From Deltaproteobacteria bacterium (GTDB lineage: Bacteria > Desulfobacterota > Desulfarculia > Desulfarculales > Desulfarculaceae), in contig JAHLLK010000089.1 in NCBI GenBank assembly GCA_020444165.1, positions 1 through 19,750 of the forward strand: a DNA stretch of 19,750 bases, in the 5' to 3' direction. Positions 7,087-12,967 of the stretch are shown here, piece by piece. Each line of letters opens with the position of its first letter. Positions within the stretch are counted from its first letter, which is position 1. Position numbers and translations under genes: made by a program. The notes under the pieces were generated by a model. The model was not told the DNA's origin. It searched no databases and worked only from the letters and a program-made list of their open reading frames with translations.

Positions 7087-7123
7087 GGATAACCTAGGGA
7101 TAATTCGGGATAATTGTGGATAA
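7087..7123. promoter_or_regulatory. Four helically phased GGATAA repeats (candidate operator array)
   Basis: GGATAA begins at 7087, 7098, 7108 and 7118, which is 11, 10 and 10 bp apart, or about one helical turn each. The middle copies extend to GGGATAATT. The array ends 84 bp before the ATG of an HTH-containing regulator, a usual place for an autoregulatory site. Which protein binds is not shown by the sequence. Confidence 0.55.
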
Positions 7124-7137
7124 TAAGTGGAAATGGT

Positions 7138-7218
7138 TGACAAAGAAGAAGAGTTGCCTGACAATATAACAATATATACTTGACAATAATTGGTTTTGGA
7201 AACGCATATGGCTGACAA
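7138..7218. promoter_or_regulatory. Four TGACAA repeats spanning the start of the 7208 gene
   Basis: TGACAA starts at 7138, 7159, 7181 and 7213, spaced 21, 22 and 32 bp, close to whole helical turns. The last three extend to TGACAAT, and the fourth lies inside the coding sequence. Two are preceded by T, giving the -35-like TTGACA at 7137 and 7180. The best -10 partner for the first is GACAAT at 7160 (17-bp spacer). Either overlapping promoters or a binding array would explain this. Confidence 0.45.
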
Positions 7219-8230
7219 TAGTGAAATACGGCGGCGTGCGCTAGAGCTAATCGCGGAAGACGGGCGAGACGTGGCGAAAAGGCTGGCCGAGGAGTTCGGT
7301 TTTTCGCGGCAGACCGCCAACGCCCATCTCAAGGCGCTGCTGCGGGATGAGGTAATTAAGGCGGAGGGTCATACTAGAGCAAGAGTTTATTCTTTGGAGA
7401 ATACTTACAATATAAATAGAGCATATATACGCAAAGACCTACAAGAAGATAGAGTTTGGTCGGAATTGGTGGCGCCTGTTGTTGGCGACTTGCCTGATAA
7501 TGTCCGTGATATATGGCGGTATGGGGTGACCGAAATGGTCAACAATGCCATTGATCATTCCGGGTCAGTTTCTGTCTATGTTTTTGTTGTTCGTAATGCT
7601 CTCTATACCTCTTGTTGGGTAATAGATAACGGGGAAGGAATTTTTCATAAAATTGCAGCTGAACTTGGTTTGTATGATCAACGGGAAGCAATTTTAGAAC
7701 TGGCCAAGGGTAAGTTGACCACTGATCCAGAAAGGCACACTGGAGAGGGCATCTTTTTTGCGTCGAGAATGTTTGACTTGTTCTATATATATTCTGGAAA
7801 ATTGAGTTATTCGCATCACATAGATCATGAATTTGACTATTTAGAGGAAAATTATCGCGACGGTCGGGGAACTACGATTTTTATGCGTTTGTTTAATGAC
7901 AGTAAACGCATTCCCCGAGAAGTGTTTGATCGTTTCGCCATGCCGGATGAATTTACCTTCGCCAAAACGGTGGTGCCGGTACGCTTGGCCCAATACGAAG
8001 GCGAAAAACTGGTTTCACGTTCCCAGGCCAAAAGACTCTATCAGCGTTTTGAAAAATTTCGTTACGTGACACTTGATTTCGAAGGTGTCACCGAGATCGG
8101 CCAGGCTTTCGCCGACGAGCTGTTCAGGGTTTTTACCAATGAGCATCCCACCGTGGAACTGGCAGCCACCAATACCACGGACCTGGTTGCTAAAATGATC
8201 GCGCGGGCCCAAGCCAAAGGCTCCATTTAA
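7208..8230 (+). CDS. HTH - GHKL ATPase - STAS-like (DUF4325) regulator
   Basis: A 340-residue protein with three parts. Residues 1-~65 form a winged HTH (DVAKRLAEEFGFSRQTANAHLKALLRDEVI). Residues ~90-235 form a GHKL/HATPase domain of the anti-sigma kinase type, with N-box E109, N112/N113 in EMVNNAIDHS, G1 box D140 in IDNGEGI, and G2 box 177-182 (HTGEGI). Residues ~265-330 form a STAS-like DUF4325 domain (LVSRSQAKRLYQRFEKFRYVTLDF style, then GQAFADELFRVF). There is no phosphoacceptor-histidine domain and no membrane segment. It thus joins DNA binding, an ATP-binding switch kinase and a STAS-like partner in one chain, suggesting an intramolecular partner-switching transcription regulator (inference). 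ATG 7208 is preferred over an upstream TTG; its Shine-Dalgarno is weak. The central part (about 7370-7900) is strikingly AT-rich against its neighbours, suggesting horizontal acquisition. Confidence 0.85.
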   Translation: MADNSEIRRRALELIAEDGRDVAKRLAEEFGFSRQTANAHLKALLRDEVIKAEGHTRARVYSLENTYNINRAYIRKDLQEDRVWSELVAPVVGDLPDNVRDIWRYGVTEMVNNAIDHSGSVSVYVFVVRNALYTSCWVIDNGEGIFHKIAAELGLYDQREAILELAKGKLTTDPERHTGEGIFFASRMFDLFYIYSGKLSYSHHIDHEFDYLEENYRDGRGTTIFMRLFNDSKRIPREVFDRFAMPDEFTFAKTVVPVRLAQYEGEKLVSRSQAKRLYQRFEKFRYVTLDFEGVTEIGQAFADELFRVFTNEHPTVELAATNTTDLVAKMIARAQAKGSI

Positions 8231-8364
8231 TATCGCCGACCCTGCCCGAGATTGTTGGCTACCCTAGCCAGCCCTTCCCAACCCCTTCCAAACGACCTGC
8301 CCCCGGCAGCTTGGCGCGGTTCGGTCATAAATCGCCCTTCCCGCTGTCCTTCGCCCCGCGCACC

Positions 8365-8404
8365 TTCCCAGACTGGTTACCAGACTTGGGAAAAATGCTA
8401 GAAT
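8365..8404 (+). promoter_or_regulatory. Candidate sigma70-type promoter with overlapping palindrome before the kinase
   Basis: TTACCA (8377-8382), a 16-bp spacer and TAGAAT (8399-8404) resemble -35 and -10 boxes, about 90 bp upstream of the kinase ATG. A broken palindrome overlaps the -35: TTCCCA, CTGG, CCAG and TGGGAA at 8365-8370, 8373-8376, 8380-8383 and 8387-8392. That is a plausible repressor or activator site. The rest of the 8231-8490 gap shows nothing I can name. Confidence 0.4.
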
Positions 8405-8490
8405 TGTTCCCAGTACGCTTCGGCCTGCCCCAACGTCGCAGAAGCAGCACCCGCTAGGCAGGTATATCCCGCCGGAAAAATCGAGAAGTC

Positions 8491-10749
8491 ATGCCGGGTT
8501 GGTTTGCCAATCTGACGGCCGGGTTGGGCCCGGGGGCCGCGGGGCTCAAAGAAGGCCGCGAACACATTCTGCACACCCTGTACCTGGGCGGCGCCACCCT
8601 GGGCCTCTTGGTGACCCTGGCCTCTATCCCCGTGCTCTTGGAGGCGGGGTCGGACTGGTTGATTCTGGTGGACCTGGCGGCGGTGGCCTGGGCCGCGGCA
8701 GGGGTCATCTGGCGCCGCCAATTGGGCTATCGCCTGCGGGCCTGGGCCGGGTTGGGGATCATTTTTTTCCTCGGGGCGGCGCTCCTGGTTTTCCTGGGCC
8801 CAGACTCCGGCGGTCCCATCTGGGTCTTCACCGCAGCGGTCATCGCGGGCATCCTCCTGGGCCTGCGGGCGGCCCTGGGCACCTTGACCTTGAACGCCGT
8901 GCTGCTCCTGGCGTTGGCCTACGCCGTGGGGCAAGATTGGCTGCCCTGGTTGGCCGTCAACCCGGTGACCCCGGTGCGCTGGCTGGTGCTCTCCGCCAAT
9001 CTTCTCCTCCTGAACGCCCTGACCGCATCCTCTGTGGCCCTGCTCCTGCGCAACCTTAACCAGGCCCGGCACCAAGAGGCCGAGGCTTCCCGCAATCTGG
9101 GGCGGGCCAACCGCCAACTTTTGGAGGAACAGCGGGAGCGGGAGGAGGCGGAGCGCTCGCTCCGGCTCAGCGAGGCCCGTTTGAAGCGGGCTCAGGCCGT
9201 GGCCAAGGTGGGCAGTTGGGAGATATCCTTCCCCAGCCGGACCATGTGGGCCTCAAAGGAGGCCTTTGAGATCTACGGTCTGGACATGCCCGCGGATAAG
9301 GAGTTGGATCTGGCCCAGGTCCAGGCGGTGCCCCTGCCCGAGGACCGCCCCCGCCTGGACCGGGCCCTGGCGGACCTGGTGCGGCACGACATCCCCTACG
9401 AGATCGAGTTCCGCATCCGGCGGCCCAATGACGGCCAGATCCGCCACATCCACTCCCGGGCCGAAAAGCTCCTGGCTTCGGACGGCACTCTGCTGCGGGT
9501 CAACGGGGCGTTCCAGGACGTCACGGAGCAGAAAGAGGCCCAGGCGGCCCGCCAAAAGCTGGAAGCCCAACTCCTGCACGCCCAGAAGCTGGAGTCCCTG
9601 GGCACCCTGGCCGGGGGCATCGCCCACGATTTCAACAACATCCTGGGCGCGGTGATCGGCTACAGCGAGCTGGCCCAGTTCCACGCCGCTGAAGGCCGGG
9701 ACAACCGGCCCGAGCTGGACAAGGTGCTGGAGGCCGCCTCGCGGGCCCGCGACCTGGTGCAGCGGATTCTCACCTTTGGCCGCAAGATGGAGCTGGACCT
9801 CAGCCCGGTGGACCTGAACAGGGTGGTGCGCCAGACCTGCCAGATCCTGGAGCGCACCCTGCCCAAGATGGTGACCATCCACACCGACCTGGCCCCGGAT
9901 CTGGCCTGGCCACTCACCGACGCGGCCCAGATGGAGCAGGTGCTCCTGAACCTGGCCACCAACGCCGGCGACGCCATGCCCGAGGGGGGCGAGCTGACCA
10001 TCGCCACCGGCAACCAGGCCGCGGGCTCGCCCCTGCCGGAGCCCGGCGAAGCCGGCGGCTGGGACGGGCCCTGGGTCTGGCTGGAGGTGGCCGACACCGG
10101 CCAGGGCATGGACGAGGAGACCCGGGCCCACATCTTCGATCCCTTCTTCACCACCAAGGAGGTGGGCAAGGGCACCGGCCTGGGCCTGTCCATGGTCTAC
10201 GGCATCGTGAAGAACCACGGCGGGCGGATCACCTGCGAGAGCCAACCCGGGCGGGGCGCCGCCTTCCGCCTTTGGCTGCCCGTGGGCGGCCGGCCGGGCG
10301 CGCCTGCCCCGGGTCCGGAGGAGGCCCGGACCGCGGCTCCGGCGGCCGGGGACGGCGGGGTCATCCTCCTGGTGGACGACGAGGCGGCGCTCCGGGATCT
10401 GGGCGTGCTGGCCCTGACCGAGCATGGCTACCGGGTGCTGACCGCGGAGAGCGGCGAGGAGGCCCTGGCCGTGTTCCAGCAGAAAAAAGACGCCGTGAAG
10501 CTGGTGATTTTGGATCTGGGCATGCCGGGCATGGGCGGGCGCCGTTGCCTGCACGAGCTGAAGGAGCTGGCTCCCGCTTTGCCGGTGATCGTGGCCAGCG
10601 GTTATCTGGGCGGGGAGCAGCTTCCCGACAGCTTGGGCAGCCAGACCGCGGCGATCCTGCCCAAGCCTTTCAAACGGGCCGACCTCCTGGCCGCGGTGGA
10701 TCAGGCATTGAGGCCGATGCACGGCATTTGCGGAAGTATTGATGTATAG
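8491..10749 (+). CDS. Hybrid sensor histidine kinase (membrane-PAS-HisKA-HATPase-REC)
   Basis: A 752-residue membrane sensor kinase with an attached receiver. Residues ~28-190 contain five or six hydrophobic segments of no named sensor family I recognise. A charged coiled-coil linker follows (~190-235). A PAS domain (~235-345) contains GSWEIS, the F-EIYGL helix and a PAC-like end before [10 protein letters not shown]. The HisKA H-box has H379 in GGIAHDFNN. The HATPase domain (~470-595) has [19 protein letters not shown] and [12 protein letters not shown]. The REC domain (~628-745) has the acidic pair VDDE, phosphoacceptor D675 in LDLGMPG and K725 in LPKPF. All catalytic residues are present. 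No separate response regulator gene lies nearby, so output may go through its own receiver or a distant partner. ATG 8491 is preceded by GAGAAG. A family II element starts 52 bases after the stop, in the direction of transcription. Confidence 0.93.
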   Translation: MPGWFANLTAGLGPGAAGLKEGREHILHTLYLGGATLGLLVTLASIPVLLEAGSDWLILVDLAAVAWAAAGVIWRRQLGYRLRAWAGLGIIFFLGAALLVFLGPDSGGPIWVFTAAVIAGILLGLRAALGTLTLNAVLLLALAYAVGQDWLPWLAVNPVTPVRWLVLSANLLLLNALTASSVALLLRNLNQARHQEAEASRNLGRANRQLLEEQREREEAERSLRLSEARLKRAQAVAKVGSWEISFPSRTMWASKEAFEIYGLDMPADKELDLAQVQAVPLPEDRPRLDRALADLVRHDIPYEIEFRIRRPNDGQIRHIHSRAEKLLASDGTLLRVNGAFQDVTEQKEAQAARQKLEAQLLHAQKLESLGTLAGGIAHDFNNILGAVIGYSELAQFHAAEGRDNRPELDKVLEAASRARDLVQRILTFGRKMELDLSPVDLNRVVRQTCQILERTLPKMVTIHTDLAPDLAWPLTDAAQMEQVLLNLATNAGDAMPEGGELTIATGNQAAGSPLPEPGEAGGWDGPWVWLEVADTGQGMDEETRAHIFDPFFTTKEVGKGTGLGLSMVYGIVKNHGGRITCESQPGRGAAFRLWLPVGGRPGAPAPGPEEARTAAPAAGDGGVILLVDDEAALRDLGVLALTEHGYRVLTAESGEEALAVFQQKKDAVKLVILDLGMPGMGGRRCLHELKELAPALPVIVASGYLGGEQLPDSLGSQTAAILPKPFKRADLLAAVDQALRPMHGICGSIDV

Positions 10750-10800
10750 ACAGCCAGTTACGCAACATTTTGCCGATTCGTTGTGTACAACCGGCCTCAT

Positions 10801-10957
10801 GCGGGCCATGGATGGCCCGCCAAACCGCTAGCCTGAAAGGCTAGTGGTTTGTGCTGGTTGGCAAAACCAGGGGTCCCCAGCAAGCTTTGCTTGCTGGGGT
10901 GTAGTCACGCTTTTGCCAACCAGCTTAAGATGCACGGTGCAGGACGCACCGTGCATC
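10801..10957 (+). repeat. Family II compound element, copy B (with an extra nested hairpin)
   Basis: The order is the same as in copy A. H1: 10801-10808/10813-10820, loop TGGA. H2: 10821-10834/10838-10851, 14 bp with one G-T wobble. H3: 10853-10866/10911-10924, 14 bp with TTGGCAAAA/TTTTGCCAA at its core. H4: 10929-10940/10946-10957, loop AGGAC. H3 is expanded by an inner 11-bp hairpin (CCCCAGCAAGC/GCTTGCTGGGG, 10875-10899, loop TTT). It lies in the presumed 3' UTR of the kinase and faces copy C across ssb. Confidence 0.88.
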
Positions 10958-11233
10958 ACCCTCGCATTGCGCGGCGTGGCCTGAGCCACCTCTCGCCCGC
11001 CCCCCGCCGCAGCTTCCCGCCGAAACGCGCACCCCACCGCCCCCGGGAGGCAGGGCGTCGCCCGGGTGAAGAAAATCTCCCCGGTTATGCAGAAGCCGGC
11101 CGTCCCCCCCGGACGGGATGCTCTCGTGGGAGAGTCTGGGAGGTGATCCCTTGCCGCCTCCCCGGCGGGATGCTCGCGGCAGGGAGGCAGCGGGGAAAAA
11201 TCCCCGGCCACCCCCCGGCCGCGCGGAAGCAGG
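10958..11233. other. Gene-free GC-rich stretch downstream of ssb
   Basis: This region lies between family II copy B and the ssb stop. It holds a near-direct repeat, CCCCGGACGGGATGCTC (11107-11123) and CCCCGGCGGGATGCTC (11160-11175), and several possible stems, such as GCCTCCC (about 11155) with GGGAGGC (about 11180). On the minus strand GGGGATTTTTCCCC lies about 30 bases past the ssb stop and could take part in its termination. No credible gene is seen. Confidence 0.4.
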
Positions 11234-11746
11234 CTAGAAGGGGATGTCGTCGTCGGCCGGAGGCGGGCCGCCGAAGTCGCCCCCGCCGCCACCAGTGCCG
11301 GTGCCGCCGCCGCCGTAGCTGCCGCCGCCGCCACCGCCGCCCTGGTAGCCCCCGCCGCCCTGGTAGCCCCCGCCGCCGCCGCCGCCGTAGCTGTCCCCTC
11401 CGCCGCCTTGGCCGCCGGGGGAGAGGAATTGCACGTCCCTGGCCACGATCTCGGTCATGTAGCGACGGTTGCCATCCTGGTCATCCCAACTCCGGGTGCG
11501 GATGTTGCCTTCCACGTAGACCAGGCGGCCCTTGCCCAGGTATTGGCCACAGATTTCGCCCAGTTTGCCCCAGGCCGCCACCCGGTGCCACTCGGTGCGT
11601 TCCTGCTGGTTGCCCTCGCGGTCCTTGAACTGCTCGCTGGTGGCCAGGCGGAAGTTGCATAGGGGCGTGCCGCTTGGGGTATACTTCATCTCGGGATCGG
11701 CGCCCAAATGGCCGACGAGAATCACTTTGTTGACGCCGCGTGCCAT
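11234..11746 (-). CDS. ssb: Single-stranded DNA-binding protein
   Basis: A 170-residue SSB that coats single-stranded DNA in replication and repair and recruits partners. The OB-fold (1-~110) shows [32 protein letters not shown], the [15 protein letters not shown] core, [16 protein letters not shown] and the final strand VARDVQFL. A long Gly/Tyr/Ser-rich linker (~112-160) follows. It ends in the acidic tip DDDIPF, which binds partner proteins. ATG 11746 is set by AAGGAG at 11753-11758 with 6-base spacing. The frame stays open to 11824, but that extension is family II repeat sequence. Family II copies flank the gene in inverted orientation, and hairpin H4 of copy C ends 8 bases before the Shine-Dalgarno, so the leader mRNA is likely structured. 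A replication-linked neighbourhood is not evident here. Confidence 0.96.
   Translation of the reverse strand: MARGVNKVILVGHLGADPEMKYTPSGTPLCNFRLATSEQFKDREGNQQERTEWHRVAAWGKLGEICGQYLGKGRLVYVEGNIRTRSWDDQDGNRRYMTEIVARDVQFLSPGGQGGGGDSYGGGGGGGYQGGGGYQGGGGGGGSYGGGGTGTGGGGGDFGGPPPADDDIPF
11280..11410 (-). repeat. Glycine-codon repeat tract in ssb
   Basis: The stretch encoding the SSB linker is dominated by GGN triplets (CCG-type triplets on the plus strand). It includes an imperfect duplicated YQGGGG unit and runs of six or seven glycines. Such tracts change length easily by slippage in multiples of three, which would alter linker length and not the OB-fold or the tip. Confidence 0.7.
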
Positions 11747-11766
11747 GCGCTGCTCCTTTTGCTGGT

Positions 11767-11960
11767 GATGCACGGTGCGTCCTGCACCGTGCATCTTGGA
11801 GTTTTGGCAAAAGTACAAGTACACCCCAGCAAGCAGTACCTGCTAGGGCCCCGAATTTCGCCAAGACTCACAAATCACACGCCTTCCAGGCTCGTGATTT
11901 GGCGGGACGCCCCCGGGGCTCCCCTGCAAGCGAAGCTTGTTTGGGGTGAATCCATGGCCA
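11767..11960 (-). repeat. Family II compound element, copy C (reverse; H1 interrupted)
   Basis: Read on the minus strand, it ends in H4 (11767-11778/11784-11795, loop AGGAC), identical in stem to copy B. H2 is at 11871-11884/11888-11901 with two central mismatches and loop GGA. H3 lies between with a TTGGC/GCCAA core (GAGTTTTGGC at about 11798, GCCAAGACTC at about 11860) and an imperfect nested CCCCAGCA hairpin. H1 survives only as split arms, GCGGG (11902-11906) and ATCCATGGCC (11950-11959). Between them are ~43 bases with two further small stems. It ends 20 bases before the ssb start codon. Confidence 0.82.
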
Positions 11961-11972
11961 CGAGAAGGCCGC

Positions 11973-12001
11973 TTGGACTAAACGAACCGCCAAAATATGA
12001 C
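11973..12001 (+). promoter_or_regulatory. Weak candidate promoter for plsC
   Basis: TTGGAC (11973-11978), a 17-bp spacer and TATGAC (11996-12001) lie in an AT-rich patch about 130 bp upstream of plsC. The matches to consensus are 3/6 and 4/6. The AT-rich patch (11990-12035) may also hold the ssb promoter on the other strand, in which case copy C would be transcribed as the ssb leader. Confidence 0.3.
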
Positions 12002-12030
12002 ATAAATTACTGTTTAAGATAAGATATTTT

Positions 12031-12059
12031 CATAAGGGCCGAGCATCGCCCTCCTTATG
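12031..12059. repeat. Hairpin with bulge in the ssb-plsC gap
   Basis: CATAA (12031-12035) pairs with TTATG (12055-12059), and GGGC (12036-12039) with GCCC (12048-12051), leaving an 8-nt loop and a TCC bulge. It lies about 70 bp upstream of plsC. It may be a leader structure or an operator; the sequence does not decide. Confidence 0.4.
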
Positions 12060-12130
12060 ATCAACCGTTTGAATCTAGCATACCGCCAACCCAGGGGCAA
12101 CCGGGCACGCGGTCGGCCAGGAGTCGCAGC

Positions 12131-12889
12131 TTGCAGTTTTCCCAACCCTTCAGAACCATTTGGTCCTGGTATGCCATGGTCTTTGCCGGCCTGGCCACCG
12201 CGGCGGGCAGCCTGGCGGCCATCATCTTCGCCCTGTTGGGGGCCGGAAACCGGGCCATGGACTGGGTGCCCCGCACCTGGGCCCGGATCCTCATGGCCGG
12301 CATCGCCTGCCCCTTACGGGTGACGGGCCTGGCGCGGCTGACCCCCGGCGCGCCTTATGTCTTTGCGGCCAACCATTCCTCCATGCTGGACATCCCGGTT
12401 TTGCACGCCGTGTTGCCCCGCAATATGCGCTTTTTGGCCAAGGAGGAGCTTTTCCATGTCTTCCTATTCGGCCGCGCCATCTCCCGGGCGGGCTACGTGC
12501 CCATCGAGCGGGGGGTGCCCCGCCAGGCCCTGGCCAGCCTGGCCAAGGCGGCGGAACGCATCGCGGCCGGCACCAGCGTGGCGGTCTTCCCCGAGGGCAC
12601 CCGGGGCGAGGAGGGGCGGATGCTGCCCTTCAAGGCCGGAGCCCTGCTCTTGGCCATCCGGGCCGGCTGCCCGGTGGTGCCGGTGTACCTGGCCGGCACG
12701 GCCCAGGCTCTGCCGCCCAAGACGCTGGCCTTCAGTCCCCAGCGCATCACGGTGCTGGTGGGCGAGCCGATCCCCACCCAGGGGCTCAAGTCCTCGGATC
12801 GCGAGGCCCTGGCCCGCCAGGTGGAGGCCCGGGTGCACGAGCTGGCGGCCCAGGCTCGCGGCGCGGGCGGCGCGGGCGGCCAAGGTTGA
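12131..12889 (+). CDS. plsC: 1-acyl-sn-glycerol-3-phosphate acyltransferase (PlsC-like)
   Basis: A 252-residue acyltransferase of the PlsC family that adds the second acyl chain to lysophosphatidate to give phosphatidic acid at the inner membrane. Motif I has NHSSMLD with H82 and D87 (HX4D, catalytic). Motif II/III is AGYVPIERG (~120-128). FPEGTR (153-158) binds the glycerol phosphate, and VVPVYLAGT forms the later motif. An N-terminal hydrophobic segment (~15-38) anchors it. TTG 12131 is chosen because AGGAG (12119-12123) stands 7 bases before it; ATG 12176 would cut into the membrane segment. The Ala/Gly-rich tail is unremarkable. ftsK begins 78 bp later on the same strand. PlsC homologues acting on other lysolipids are not distinguishable here. 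Confidence 0.9.
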   Translation: MQFSQPFRTIWSWYAMVFAGLATAAGSLAAIIFALLGAGNRAMDWVPRTWARILMAGIACPLRVTGLARLTPGAPYVFAANHSSMLDIPVLHAVLPRNMRFLAKEELFHVFLFGRAISRAGYVPIERGVPRQALASLAKAAERIAAGTSVAVFPEGTRGEEGRMLPFKAGALLLAIRAGCPVVPVYLAGTAQALPPKTLAFSPQRITVLVGEPIPTQGLKSSDREALARQVEARVHELAAQARGAGGAGGQG

Positions 12890-12967
12890 CAGAAACGCCG
12901 CCTCACGCAACAATTTGCCCGCAGGGCTCCGGCCCGTGCGCCTTTTCCCTTACCCCGGGATGACCCT

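Noticed and set aside
11747..11824. Upstream extension of ssb
   Set aside because: It translates family II sequence; AAGGAG stands 6 bases before ATG 11746, where the standard SSB N-terminus begins.
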